The notes: a model not told the origin generated them from the sequence alone. A stretch of 34,043 nucleotides of DNA from Fodinibacter sp038258215 (GCA_038258215.1 JBBSQC010000041.1:1-34043); one strand, 5' to 3'; counted from the first letter of the stretch, positions 1 through 8,301 are shown. Numbers and translations: made by a program.

Positions 1-244
1 CACCGTTCGAACGTCGTCGTCACCGCCACCCCCTTGCCTTGAGCGTCGGGGGGGGGGGGGGGGGTGGGGGGGGACCCCCAAACCCCCCCCACCACCGGCG
101 GGGGGGGGCCGCGGGGGGGGGGGGCGGCTCCCCCGCCCCCCGCCCCCCCGGTTGTGTGGGGGTTGGTCTGTCCCCCCCACCCCCCCCCCCCCCCCACGAC
201 GCTCAAGGCAAGGGGGTGGCGGTGACGACGACGTTCGAACGGTG
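1..244. repeat. Fold-back inverted repeat at contig end (probable artefact)
   Basis: Bases 1-48 are the exact reverse complement of 197-244. The right arm is the 3' end of the sortase gene including its stop codon; the left arm is the same text running the other way. Between them lie about 150 bases of almost pure G then almost pure C. A perfect duplication of a gene end around homopolymer sequence at the very edge of a contig is what a fold-back chimeric read or an unresolved poly-G tail gives. I treat 1-196 as unreliable sequence and see no gene in it. Confidence 0.85.
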
Positions 245-928
245 GCTGCGCAGCTCGGGGATGTACTCGCCGCCGCAGGTGATGAGCACGAGCCGGGGCT
301 TCCCGTCGCGCGCGAAGATCTCGTCCACGGGGAGCGCCTTCTTCACGATCGCCTTCCGGCCGACGACCTTGTAGCGAGTGGTCGTGCCTGCGGCGTCGGT
401 GACCCTGACGACCATCCCAGGCTCGGCGTCGCGCAGGGCGGCGAGCGCACCGGCGCCGTCCTCGCGCGTGGCCACGTGGCCGGCGATGACGGTGTTGCCG
501 CGGGGGTCGGCGGGGGCGGACCCGAAGCGGTACCAGCCGACGCTCATGGGCTCGGCGGGGATGACCATCGCGCCGTCCTCCTGAACGCCGACCGGGTTCA
601 CCGCGGCATCCACGCCGAGGTTCTTGATGACCAGGCGGGTCGGGTGCGGAGCGGTCGTGCGGCGCAGGGAACCCACCGAGGCGTCGCGCACCGTCGGACG
701 GGGCAGGGCCCGGGATGCCGCGGCAGGGGGCGCGCCGGCAGCCGGCGCGCTGGCGCCGGCGGTGGGGGCGAGGGCGCTGGTCCCCGCGAGACTGGCGATG
801 CCGTCACCCGCGGAGTCACCCGGGCGGGTGAGAGCCCAGCTGAGCAGGGCCACGACGGCGGTGACGCTGACCAGCGCACCGAGCACCGCGACAGCGTTCC
901 AGCCGTTGAGTCTGTCTCGGGAGATCAC
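203..928 (-). CDS. Class F (actinobacterial) sortase
   Basis: A 241-residue membrane-anchored transpeptidase expected to act on the outer face of the membrane, cleaving a C-terminal sorting signal and joining the protein to the wall or to another acceptor. Visible: a short basic N-terminus, one membrane helix at about residues 11-33, an Ala/Pro-rich linker (about 45-80), then the sortase barrel with the catalytic triad His151 (in IAGHVAT), Cys218 (in ITCGG) and Arg230 (in SHRSNVV). Length and the TCGG motif fit class F. The GTG start at 928 is chosen because AAGGA lies 6 nt upstream and the membrane helix follows directly; longer forms would only add Arg-rich, unlikely sequence. It follows the DUF4397 gene by 86 nt on the same strand, which suggests that protein is a partner or substrate. 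The 3' end is complete but abuts the artefactual contig end. Confidence 0.88.
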   Translation of the reverse strand: MISRDRLNGWNAVAVLGALVSVTAVVALLSWALTRPGDSAGDGIASLAGTSALAPTAGASAPAAGAPPAAASRALPRPTVRDASVGSLRRTTAPHPTRLVIKNLGVDAAVNPVGVQEDGAMVIPAEPMSVGWYRFGSAPADPRGNTVIAGHVATREDGAGALAALRDAEPGMVVRVTDAAGTTTRYKVVGRKAIVKKALPVDEIFARDGKPRLVLITCGGEYIPELRSHRSNVVVTATPLP

Positions 929-1014
929 GTTCTGTCCTTGGGGCTCGTGCTCGTGCGCCGAGGCCGGGGACCCGTCGTGGCGGGCCCCCGGCTCCGGATG
1001 GTGCGCGGTGTCGG

Positions 1015-1845
1015 TCAGGCGTTGACGCGACGGGCCCGCAGTGCGGCCCCACCGGCGAGCAGGGCGCCCATGGCCGCGATGATGGCGAGCACCATCGGGG
1101 TGCTGTCGCCGGCGAGGTCGGCGGTGCCCGAGGGCACGCCTGACGGGGAGGACTGCATCCCGTCGATGGTCTGCACGGCGACCGCGAGGTTGTCGTCGGC
1201 GGCCGAGCCCCATGCGTACACGATGGTCTCGGCGCCTTCGGTGACCGGCACGTCGGCCGGGCCGATGACCGGGTCGGTGGTGCCCTCGAGGGCGACGGAG
1301 GCGGACACTGTGCCGGCCGGGAGGTCGGCGCTGTCCTCGTTGGGGTTGGTCAGCCCGGTGAAGACGGCCTCGCCACCGGCGAGGACGTCGACGGCCGGGG
1401 CAGCAGCGGTGTGGCGCACCACGAGTCGGCCCTGCCCCGCAGCGATCTTGCTCAGGTCGTTGACGAACGGGGTGAGCACCGGTGTGCCGTCGGCGTCGAG
1501 GTGGGCCGCGACGGTGATGTTGGCGCCGGCCGGGACCTCGACGTCGTTGGCCTCGATGGCCGGGTCGCCGCTCGGGTCATCACCGGCTGCGAAGACGGCG
1601 AGGTTGTAGGTGCCACCGGGGATCATGACCGGGTCGGTGATCGTGCCGGGCTTGAAGTCCGTGAGCAGGGCCTCGTCCGCGGAGTACTCCGCGTCGGCGC
1701 TCGCGTAGACGTCGACATCGAGGTCGGGGACCCCGTGGAAGATGACGACGGAGGCGTCGTCGGCGGCGGACGCCGGAGCGGCCAGCACCGCCATGGGGAG
1801 GGCGGCGACCGCGATGGCGGCCGTCGCTGTCAGGATCTTGCGCAT
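1015..1845 (-). CDS. DUF4397 secreted, C-terminally anchored protein
   Basis: 276 residues. An N-terminal signal peptide (basic MRK, hydrophobic core, cleavage likely after APASA near residue 27) leads into DUF4397 repeats: the first carries the family-typical VVIFHGVPDLDVDVY, and a second copy begins around LVVRHTAAAPAVDVLAGG. The C-terminus has a hydrophobic helix (about residues 248-268) followed by the basic tail RARR, so the protein is probably held at the surface. There is no LPXTG; the sequence just before the helix is LAGDSTP, which at most resembles the LAXTG type of motif. The function of DUF4397 is not known to me beyond being an extracytoplasmic domain. The ATG start is supported by the signal peptide and GGGA about 9 nt upstream. 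An inverted repeat AGGGGT/ACCCCT (1861-1882) lies just before the start. The neighbouring sortase gene suggests a substrate-enzyme pair, which is inference. Confidence 0.85.
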   Translation of the reverse strand: MRKILTATAAIAVAALPMAVLAAPASAADDASVVIFHGVPDLDVDVYASADAEYSADEALLTDFKPGTITDPVMIPGGTYNLAVFAAGDDPSGDPAIEANDVEVPAGANITVAAHLDADGTPVLTPFVNDLSKIAAGQGRLVVRHTAAAPAVDVLAGGEAVFTGLTNPNEDSADLPAGTVSASVALEGTTDPVIGPADVPVTEGAETIVYAWGSAADDNLAVAVQTIDGMQSSPSGVPSGTADLAGDSTPMVLAIIAAMGALLAGGAALRARRVNA

Positions 1846-1860
1846 GGTGCATGTCCCTTC

Positions 1861-1882
1861 AGGGGTGGACGGTTGTACCCCT
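1861..1882 (-). other. Small hairpin in the leader of the DUF4397 gene
   Basis: Perfect 6-bp arms AGGGGT and ACCCCT separated by 10 bases, ending 15 bases before the DUF4397 start codon. It would fold in the 5' leader. I see no attached regulator motif, so its role is open; it may be chance in GC-rich sequence. Confidence 0.25.
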
Positions 1883-1937
1883 GCTTCCGCCGCACCGAGC
1901 GGCGCGGATGCACGTGAGTCGAGTTTCCCGAGGATCG

Positions 1938-3203
1938 TCAGCCGGGGTGGGGCGGCGCCGTCGGGGTGAGAATCTGCTCCGCGTCCTCGGGCGGGACCGT
2001 GCGCGTGATGCGGCGCAGCAGTGGCTGCGTCACCAGGGCCAGGGCGAATGCCGTGATCGTCGCCGTGGTCGTGACCGCGAACGCGCCGAGGTGACCGTGC
2101 TCGTCGGCGAGCCGGCCGGCAACCGCCGACCCCACGGCATACCCGATGCCGGTGGTGGAGGCGAGCAGAGTCATCGCCGTGCCGACGCGCGACGGTGGGG
2201 CGGCCTTCTCACCCAGCATGAACACACTGATCATGTAGGGCGCCACCGCGAAGCCGAGCACCAGCACCACGGCGAACAGGCCGGGGATGGTGTCGATGAG
2301 CAGGAGCGGAAGCGAGAGCACCGCCAGCCCGGCCGCTGCCGTGAGCACCCGCGCGGGGTACCCGAAGCTCGCCGGCAGGGCCGCGACGGCGAGACCGGCG
2401 ATGACGCTCCCGACACCGAGGGATGCGTGCACGAGGCCGGCGATTCCCGGTTGGCCGGCGAGGGTCGCCAGCACGGTGGTTCCGGTCTGCACCGACCCGA
2501 ACACGACACCGATGAGGAACTGCGCGAGCAGAAGGACGACGAAGGCGGCGGTGATGAGCCGGGCGGCGGACTGCGCCGTCGGGCGGTGCGCGTGGGCGAG
2601 GCGGGCGGTGGGGTGGAGCGCGAAGCCACAGCCGAAGACGAGGAGGACGACGGCCGCGAAGACGAGGCCGAGGGCGGGGCTCGCGACGACGACGAGCACG
2701 CCGAGGAGGGCGGGCCCGAGCACGAAGGAGGCCTCGTCGGCAGCTCCCTCGTAGGAGAAGGCGGTCTCCATGAGCCGGGGCTGGCGGCTCCCGGTCTCGC
2801 GGGTGATCGGGCGCCACCGCACCCTGGCGAGCGGGCCGATCTGCGGCATCGCGGCGCCCGCCACGGCCGCGGCGCCGATGACGACCGGTGTGGTGGCGTC
2901 GGCGCGGGCGAGCCAGACGAGGGCGAGCAGGCCGAGGCCACCGGCGACCGACTGCACGAGCACCACGGGACGCTGGCCGATGCGGTCGGCGAGCGAGCCC
3001 GCGATCGGCGCGCCGACGGCGTTCGCCACTGCGAGGGCACCCGCCGCGGCACCGCCGGCGCCGTAGGACCCGGTCGACGCGGCGACGAGGAGGAGGGCGC
3101 CCATCTGGCTCATGGCCAGAGGCAGTCGGCCGACGAAGGCGACCAGGACGTAGAGCGGGCCGGCGAGCGAGAACAGCCGCCGGTAGGAGGTGATGGGGGA
3201 CAT
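1938..3203 (-). CDS. MFS transporter
   Basis: 421 residues with about 12 hydrophobic segments and a short Arg-rich loop between segments 2 and 3 (SLADRIGQRPV), the usual major facilitator signature region. A long charged middle loop (about residues 135-165) divides the two halves. Substrate is not readable from the sequence; drug or metabolite efflux is typical for this Ala/Val-rich actinobacterial group. The start at 3203 (MSPITSYRRLFSLAG) is preferred over an in-frame upstream ATG because that would add about 49 Gly/Arg-rich, non-membrane residues. GGAAG lies 6 nt upstream of the chosen ATG, and a TAGAAT -10 box sits about 90 nt upstream. It is a single-gene unit, separated from the DUF4397 gene by 92 nt and from the ABC permease behind it by a long hairpin. 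Confidence 0.85.
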   Translation of the reverse strand: MSPITSYRRLFSLAGPLYVLVAFVGRLPLAMSQMGALLLVAASTGSYGAGGAAAGALAVANAVGAPIAGSLADRIGQRPVVLVQSVAGGLGLLALVWLARADATTPVVIGAAAVAGAAMPQIGPLARVRWRPITRETGSRQPRLMETAFSYEGAADEASFVLGPALLGVLVVVASPALGLVFAAVVLLVFGCGFALHPTARLAHAHRPTAQSAARLITAAFVVLLLAQFLIGVVFGSVQTGTTVLATLAGQPGIAGLVHASLGVGSVIAGLAVAALPASFGYPARVLTAAAGLAVLSLPLLLIDTIPGLFAVVLVLGFAVAPYMISVFMLGEKAAPPSRVGTAMTLLASTTGIGYAVGSAVAGRLADEHGHLGAFAVTTTATITAFALALVTQPLLRRITRTVPPEDAEQILTPTAPPHPG

Positions 3204-3292
3204 CGGGGTCTTCCGGATCCGGGCCCGGGTAGGGCGAAGCAGGCGTGCGCCTCCCCCGCCTCCGAGACGCACAGAAACCCTCTGCTCAGCCC

Positions 3293-3298
3293 ATTCTA
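3293..3298 (-). promoter_or_regulatory. Candidate -10 box of the MFS gene
   Basis: TAGAAT on the minus strand, a good actinobacterial TANNNT box, giving a leader of about 80 nt before the MFS start at 3203. The -35 region is pure G/C with no recognisable hexamer. Confidence 0.35.
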
Positions 3299-3323
3299 CC
3301 GCGCCTGGCCCCCCGCCCCGTGC

Positions 3324-3420
3324 CCCCAACTTTCTCGCCCGGAGCGACAACCCTCATGTTCGCAGCACAACGGTTGAGGTGCGGACCTTAAGGTTCCGGC
3401 ATCGGGCGGGAAAGTTGGGG
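3324..3420. repeat. Long intergenic hairpin 1 (48-bp imperfect stem)
   Basis: Bases 3324-3371 pair with 3373-3420 at 36 of 48 positions. The outer 18 bp (CCCCAACTTTCTCGCCCG against its complement) have one mismatch. It lies 36 bases downstream of the ABC permease stop and upstream of the MFS promoter. There is no T-run, so if it ends transcription it is not a canonical intrinsic terminator. It could equally be a remnant of a small inverted-repeat element. Confidence 0.6.
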
Positions 3421-3456
3421 CGCGGGCGGACGGGGAGCGGTGGGGGAGCCAAGGGG

Positions 3457-6345
3457 TCAGGTGCGGCGGGTGACCTGCGGGGCCTTGCGGATGCCGGCCG
3501 CGGCGATCCCGGCCGCCACGAGGGGGACGAGCACACCGACCACGGCGAGCTGGAGCCAGGGGATGACGAGGATGCTCGGGGCGTCGATGGACATGCCGGT
3601 CATCGGGTCGTAGCTGTCGCTCGTCAGCAGCCGGGCGATGGCGATGCCGGGCACGAGACCGACGGCGACCCCGAGGAAACACCCCACCGCGGCCAGCACG
3701 AACGCCTGCGCAGCGGCCATCACCCGGCGGGTGCCACGCGTCGCGCCCAGGGCGGCCAGGGTCGCCTGGTCGCTCTGCTGCTCGGCGAGGCTGAGCGCCG
3801 TCGAGGTGAGGGTGATGACGAGGATGAGGAGGCCGAAGACCCCCAGGAGGATGGCGACGACGAGCCGGTCGTAGCGCTCGAAGCCCTTCTCCACCTGGAG
3901 GTAGGCGTCGTCACCGAGGGCGTTCTGCACCTTCTCGGCCGTCTCGTCGCTCACCGCGGCACCGCTCGGGTCCCGCAGGGTCAGGCTCTGGGGGATCGTC
4001 GCCCAACCGCGCGTGGTGGCGGTGTCGGTGGCCAGGACGACCGAGGCGCCCAGCATCCGGCCGGTGCTGTCCTTGGTGTTTGGGACCACGACCAAGGGCA
4101 CCGAGGCGTCCTGCTCTACCTTCACCTGGGGGTCAGTAGTGTCCTCCGCCATCGGGTCCACGACGTAGGTGCCCCGGGCGAGGCGCACGCCCTTGCCGTC
4201 GGCCGACAGGTTGGTCGGGTCGCGGACGACGGCGGCGCCGGCTCGCACTGCGTCCGCCTGGGTGTTGTCGAGGTCGAGCCGACGGACGACCTCGGCGGCG
4301 GGCAGCAGGAGGACGCCCGAGCCTCCGTTGTACGAGTTGGTCCCGACCGCGGAGCACGGAGGCACCTGCTGCGCTTCGACGTCGTTGGTGGGCTGGAAGT
4401 CCGGGTCCTCGATCGTCCGCTCGGGCGTACAACCATCGGGGACGAGGCTGACGAAGGTGAGGCGATAGGGCTTGGTCGGCTGGTCGTTGCCGCGCAACCA
4501 CGGGTCACCGGTGTCGACAGCGAGGTTTTCGGTCGCCACGAGCCCGGGGGCGGCTGCTCCGATGGCGTCGGAGTCGAGGGGTGTCTCCGAGTTGACGTAG
4601 ACGAGGGCCTCACCCGCGATGGTCTGCGGCACGTACTCCCGCATCTGCTGCTCGGTGTCGCTCGCGAGACCGGTGAGCCCGAAGGCCAGGCCGGCCACGG
4701 CGGCGAGGACCGCCGCGACCGAGGGCGCGCTGCGCGCCCGGTGACGCGCCAGGTCGCGGGCCGCCATCCGCAGTGAGGTCGGCAGGTGGCCGCCGAACCG
4801 GCCGACGAGGGTGAGGATCACCGGCACGAGGAACAGGGTGCCCAGGATCAGCAGCACCGCACCGATCGTCACGGTGTACTCGCCGCCCTGCTGGATGCCG
4901 AGCAGCTCGGTGGCGCTCGGGAGGCCGGCCACCCCCGTGGAGCCGAGGACGATGACCCCGCCGACTCCAGCCAGCACGACGCCGGCGACGAAGAGCAGCC
5001 GGCTCGGGGGAGGTGACACGTTCTGGCCCCGCATCACCCCGACGATGTCGAGGCGGCCCAGCCGGCGAGCGGGCACGAGCGCCGCGACGAGGGTGCTCAG
5101 GACCGCGCACAGAGCGATGCCGGCGAGGATCCCCAAGCGGAGGTCCAACGGGCCGTCGATGCCGAGACCGTCACGGTTGGTCCAGGCGATGATCCCCCAC
5201 GCGACGACCACGCCGAGCAGCACGCCGAGCACGGAGGAGATTCCGCCGAGCACCAGGGCCGAGGCCAGCACGGTGCGGCGCAGCACCGCCGTCCCCGCGC
5301 CGTTGCTGGCGGCCAGGGCCAGGGTTCGGCGCTGGCGGGCGGCGCTCACCGCGAACGCCGGGCCCACCAGGAGCGCCGTCACGATGAGGAGCATGGTGGC
5401 GCCGAGGCTGACCATCAGGGCCATCTCCTGGGCTTGACCCGTGCTGTTGCCGCGGATCTGCTCCGGGAGCTCGGCCTCCGACGGAGGGTCACGCAGGACC
5501 GCAGCCGAGGTGACGGTCATGCCGTACTCGTTGAGCGAGAGCACCTGGTCCCACCGGACCGGGGTGTTGCCGCCGACGATCCAGGCGTCGTGCCCGGGCT
5601 CCGCCGAGAGCGGCTCGGACACGACCAGTCCGTCGTCGCCTCCACGGGGGCCGCCTCCGGGCGCGACCCCCACGATCTCCACCGTGCGGTCGGTTCCGTC
5701 GACGTCGATGGTGAGGGAGCCCGACTCAGGCAGATCGCGGGTCAGGCCGTACTGGGTCACCGCCGCCTGGCCCGTGCCCCGCGGCCACCGACCCGACACC
5801 ACTGCCGTCTTCTCACCGAGGTCGATCTCGTTGCCCAGAGCGGTGATCCCGAAGGCCACCCGGCGGTCACCGATCGTCGTTCGCGAACGAGTCGAGGACA
5901 TCGGCGAGACGGGCGCTCCGACCAGGCGAGAGATCGCCTCGGTGTTGCCGAAGGCCCCAGCGTCGGGGTCGTAGCCCTCGATGGGCCTGGCCAGGCCGTC
6001 CGCGCTCCCACCGCCGAAGCCGTCGGGGTCCTGGACGACCCGGGCGGCCTGGGGCCCTTCGAGAAGGGCCTGCCCGTTGCCCATGACGGGCCCGATCCGC
6101 TCGGCGCCACTGACGTCGGAGGTGGCGGCGATCGTCACGAGCACGCTGAGGAGGAGGGTCGGCACGGCGACCATCACGACGACGAGCGCACTGCGACCCT
6201 TGTGCCGCCGCACGTCGCGGCGGGCCATGCGCAGGGCGACCGCCCAGCTCGCCCGCCACGCGGCATACCGGCTGGGCTCCACCGCGGGAGCAGGCGCATG
6301 CCGATCGCCCTCGGCGCGCTGCTCCGCTGGCGCCAGGGTGGTCAT
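3457..6345 (-). CDS. ABC transporter permease, FtsX/MacB type, two-module
   Basis: 962 residues. It is the membrane subunit of an export-type or mechanotransducing ABC system paired with the ATPase just upstream. Visible: one helix near residues 51-75, a long extracytoplasmic region, a first FtsX block of several helices in the middle (starting near MALMVSLGATMLLIVTALLVGPAF), a second large extracytoplasmic region with several Cys and many Thr/Asp residues, and a C-terminal FtsX block (VVAILLGVFGLLILVITLTSTALSL and following) ending KAPQVTRRT. This duplicated architecture is common in Gram-positive antimicrobial-peptide or lipoprotein-related systems. The ATG at 6345 overlaps the ATPase stop (ATGA), which fixes the start and implies translational coupling. 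Substrate unknown. Confidence 0.88.
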   Translation of the reverse strand: MTTLAPAEQRAEGDRHAPAPAVEPSRYAAWRASWAVALRMARRDVRRHKGRSALVVVMVAVPTLLLSVLVTIAATSDVSGAERIGPVMGNGQALLEGPQAARVVQDPDGFGGGSADGLARPIEGYDPDAGAFGNTEAISRLVGAPVSPMSSTRSRTTIGDRRVAFGITALGNEIDLGEKTAVVSGRWPRGTGQAAVTQYGLTRDLPESGSLTIDVDGTDRTVEIVGVAPGGGPRGGDDGLVVSEPLSAEPGHDAWIVGGNTPVRWDQVLSLNEYGMTVTSAAVLRDPPSEAELPEQIRGNSTGQAQEMALMVSLGATMLLIVTALLVGPAFAVSAARQRRTLALAASNGAGTAVLRRTVLASALVLGGISSVLGVLLGVVVAWGIIAWTNRDGLGIDGPLDLRLGILAGIALCAVLSTLVAALVPARRLGRLDIVGVMRGQNVSPPPSRLLFVAGVVLAGVGGVIVLGSTGVAGLPSATELLGIQQGGEYTVTIGAVLLILGTLFLVPVILTLVGRFGGHLPTSLRMAARDLARHRARSAPSVAAVLAAVAGLAFGLTGLASDTEQQMREYVPQTIAGEALVYVNSETPLDSDAIGAAAPGLVATENLAVDTGDPWLRGNDQPTKPYRLTFVSLVPDGCTPERTIEDPDFQPTNDVEAQQVPPCSAVGTNSYNGGSGVLLLPAAEVVRRLDLDNTQADAVRAGAAVVRDPTNLSADGKGVRLARGTYVVDPMAEDTTDPQVKVEQDASVPLVVVPNTKDSTGRMLGASVVLATDTATTRGWATIPQSLTLRDPSGAAVSDETAEKVQNALGDDAYLQVEKGFERYDRLVVAILLGVFGLLILVITLTSTALSLAEQQSDQATLAALGATRGTRRVMAAAQAFVLAAVGCFLGVAVGLVPGIAIARLLTSDSYDPMTGMSIDAPSILVIPWLQLAVVGVLVPLVAAGIAAAGIRKAPQVTRRT

Positions 6346-7073
6346 CGGACCGGGCCGCCGTGGGCGAGGAGGTCCTCGGCGGAGTCGGGGGAGCCTGTGG
6401 TGTCGACGACCACGCCGTCGCGCAGGAACACGACCCGGTCGGCCCACGCCGCGTGGCGCGCCTCGTGCGTCACGAGCAACCCGGCGACGCCGTCGTCACA
6501 GCGGTCGCGCAGCACTCGGAGCACCTCCTCGCCGGTGTGGGTGTCGAGGGCACCGGTGGGCTCGTCGGCGAGCACGAAGCGTCGCGTGCCGACCAGGGCA
6601 CGAGCGATGGCGACGCGTTGCTGCTGGCCGCCGGACATCTGGTCGGGATAGCGGTCCGAGAGCGCCATGAGGTCCATGAGGTCGAGGGTCTGGCGGGCCT
6701 GGCGCCTGGCCTGACGCGCGCGCACGCCGTCGAGCTCGAGGGGGAGCGAGACGTTCTCGGCCGCGGTGAGGCTGGGGATGAGGTTGTAGTCCTGGAAGAC
6801 GAAGCCCATCCGACGCCGGCGCAGCTTGGCGAGGTCGCGCGGCGCGAGCTGGGTCAGCACGTCGCCACCGATCGAGACCGTGCCCGACGTGGGCTGGTCG
6901 AGACCGCCGGCGACGTTGAGCAGCGTCGACTTGCCCGAGCCACTCGGCCCCATGACGGCCACCAGCTCGCCGGGGTGGATGTCGAGAGAGACCGAGTCGA
7001 GAGCGGTGACGGCGGTGTCGCCGGTGCCGTGGATGCGAGTGACGTCGGCGAGCACGACGTGCGGTGCGGTCAT
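6342..7073 (-). CDS. ABC transporter ATP-binding protein (MacB/LolD type)
   Basis: 243 residues, full length for the family, and energises the two-module permease encoded directly downstream. All nucleotide-binding motifs are present: Walker A GPSGSGKST at 42-50, Q-loop Gln94, signature SGGQQ at 147-151, Walker B FVLADE at 166-171, and the switch His203 in LLVTHEA. The start ATG overlaps the padR stop (ATGA at 7070-7073) and its own stop overlaps the permease start in the same way, so the three genes form one tightly coupled operon. The MacB/LolD-like sequence fits an FtsX-type partner. Confidence 0.95.
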   Translation of the reverse strand: MTAPHVVLADVTRIHGTGDTAVTALDSVSLDIHPGELVAVMGPSGSGKSTLLNVAGGLDQPTSGTVSIGGDVLTQLAPRDLAKLRRRRMGFVFQDYNLIPSLTAAENVSLPLELDGVRARQARRQARQTLDLMDLMALSDRYPDQMSGGQQQRVAIARALVGTRRFVLADEPTGALDTHTGEEVLRVLRDRCDDGVAGLLVTHEARHAAWADRVVFLRDGVVVDTTGSPDSAEDLLAHGGPVR

Positions 7074-7759
7074 GGTGTGGCCCCCTCGGGTGTGGTGCCG
7101 ACCGGCGTGGTGCCGGGCAGCGTGGTCGTGCGGTGTGCCGTGCCGTCGGCCCCGTCGGCCCCGGTGGCGGCAGGCTGGTCGGGCGTCGACAGTCGGGGTC
7201 GGCGGCTCGCGATCCTGGCGAGCATCGCCTCGACGTGGTCGAGCCAGCGCACCTCGGCCTCGGCCGAGAAGACGAGGTTCTCCAGCACGAGCAGCCAGGC
7301 CGTGCTCGGCTCCTGCGTGAGGCCCTCGGCTGCCCCCTCCCCACGGTCGAGGGCCTCACGCTTGAGCCGGGTCAGGTCCCGGAGGTGGCGCACGGTGGCG
7401 GTGCGCTGGGTCTGCACGACCCTTTGCACGTCGACTCCCGGCGCGGTGACCGCGAGGGCGAGCTTGATCGTCAGCTCGTCGCGCGGGGTGTTGGTGCGGT
7501 CGATCGGGGTGGCCCACCAGGCGTCGAGCTCGGCGCGTCCGGCTCCGGTCAGGCGGTAGGCGATGCGGCCCTCGGTGTCGGGCTCACCGGCCACCACGAC
7601 GATGCCGTCACGTACGAGTCGGTCGAGGGTTGTGTAGACCTGACCCACGTTGAGCGGCCACGTGCCACCGGTGCGCCCCTCGAACTCCGAGCGCAGCTGG
7701 GCGCCGTACTTCTCGCCCTCGGCGAGCAGGGCCATGAGCCCCAACCTGACCGACACCAT
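7070..7759 (-). CDS. PadR family transcriptional regulator
   Basis: 229 residues from the ATG at 7759. The N-terminal winged helix is visible (VRLGLMALLAEGEKYG, then LNVGQVYTTLDRLVRDG, and wing GRIAYRLTGAGR), followed by an alpha-helical dimerisation region and a Thr/Pro-rich, probably disordered tail. It heads the operon with the ABC ATPase and permease, so it most likely represses its own operon and responds to the exported compound. Start choice is uncertain. The ATG at 7759 has GAGAGGAG just upstream and begins where PadR proteins usually begin. An in-frame ATG at 7801 (243 residues, adding MAPGIPGMPFTRGA) lies exactly 7 nt after a perfect -10 box and could be a leaderless start. Confidence 0.88.
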   Translation of the reverse strand: MVSVRLGLMALLAEGEKYGAQLRSEFEGRTGGTWPLNVGQVYTTLDRLVRDGIVVVAGEPDTEGRIAYRLTGAGRAELDAWWATPIDRTNTPRDELTIKLALAVTAPGVDVQRVVQTQRTATVRHLRDLTRLKREALDRGEGAAEGLTQEPSTAWLLVLENLVFSAEAEVRWLDHVEAMLARIASRRPRLSTPDQPAATGADGADGTAHRTTTLPGTTPVGTTPEGATP

Positions 7760-7775
7760 CGCTCCTCTCGTGAAC

Positions 7776-7792
7776 GGCATACCCGGTATGCC
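7776..7792. promoter_or_regulatory. Palindromic operator candidate downstream of padR -10
   Basis: GGCATACC-C-GGTATGCC, perfect 8-bp arms around one base, lying about 10-26 bases after the predicted transcription start and just before the padR start at 7759. Position fits an autoregulatory site. If translation starts at 7801 it would also be coding sequence. Confidence 0.5.
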
Positions 7793-7808
7793 GGGTGCCA
7801 TGAGGAGA

Positions 7809-7837
7809 TGTATACCGAGTATTCAGGCGGTCGTCAA
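7809..7837 (-). promoter_or_regulatory. Sigma-A promoter of the padR-ABC operon
   Basis: On the minus strand TTGACG (7832-7837) and TATACA (7809-7814) are 17 bp apart, the best vegetative promoter in the window. The spacer and -10 contain an inverted repeat ATAC-CGA-GTAT (7812-7822), so a bound repressor would block RNA polymerase. The expected start point is about 7801-7802. Confidence 0.75.
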
Positions 7838-7852
7838 GCACCCCGACCCCCT

Positions 7853-7926
7853 CCGACTTATTGCCCTCCAGCCACGTCCGGGGCCCAGAAGAGTGCCCAG
7901 AACGTGGCCCCAGCGCAATAAGTCGG
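7853..7926. repeat. Long intergenic hairpin 2 (32-bp stem)
   Basis: Bases 7853-7884 pair with 7895-7926, leaving a 10-base loop. The outer 12 bp (CCGACTTATTGC) and an inner 7 bp (GCCACGT) are perfect; about six mismatches separate them. It starts 9 bases past the DUF1304 stop and lies just upstream of the padR promoter, where it could end DUF1304 transcription. No T-run follows. Confidence 0.65.
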
Positions 7927-7935
7927 GTGTGGGGG

Positions 7936-8301
7936 CTACGCGTGGGCGATGAGCTGGGCGGCCAGGGCCAGCAGGGCCGGCACCGTCTGGACGAGGAGGA
8001 TGCGGCGGCTCACGGTGACGGCGCCGTAGACCCCGGCCACCGCCACGCAGGAGAGCGTGAAGATCGCGAAGGCCAGCCGGTGGTCCGAGGGCCCGACCAG
8101 CGCCAGGACCAGCCCCGCGACGAGGAACCCGTTGTAGAGGCCCTGGTTGCCGGCCATCGTCGTCGTCTGCTCGGCGAGCTCGCGGCTGGTGCCGAAGGCC
8201 GCCCTGGCCCGTGGGGTGTTCCACAGGGCCATCTCGAGGACGACGATGTAGAGGTGGATGAGGGCCACCAGCCCGGTGAGCACCGCCGCGACGACCGCCA
8301 T
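7936..8301 (-). CDS. DUF1304 family small membrane protein
   Basis: 121 residues with four hydrophobic segments (residues about 2-24, 53-70, 74-95 and 100-120) and the conserved region around EMALWNTPRARAAFG and AGNQGLYNGFLVAG that marks DUF1304. Inner-membrane protein of unknown function. The ATG at 8301 is preceded by TAGACAT with 5-6 nt between it and the start codon, so it might be made from a leaderless or near-leaderless message; there is no good Shine-Dalgarno sequence. It sits 47 nt behind the quinone oxidoreductase gene on the same strand and could also be co-transcribed with it. Confidence 0.85.
   Translation of the reverse strand: MAVVAAVLTGLVALIHLYIVVLEMALWNTPRARAAFGTSRELAEQTTTMAGNQGLYNGFLVAGLVLALVGPSDHRLAFAIFTLSCVAVAGVYGAVTVSRRILLVQTVPALLALAAQLIAHA

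Noticed and set aside
39..374. Gly/Pro-rich reading frame and possible G-quadruplex in the poly-G start
   Set aside because: It is homopolymer inside the fold-back artefact; the protein would be almost only Gly and Pro.
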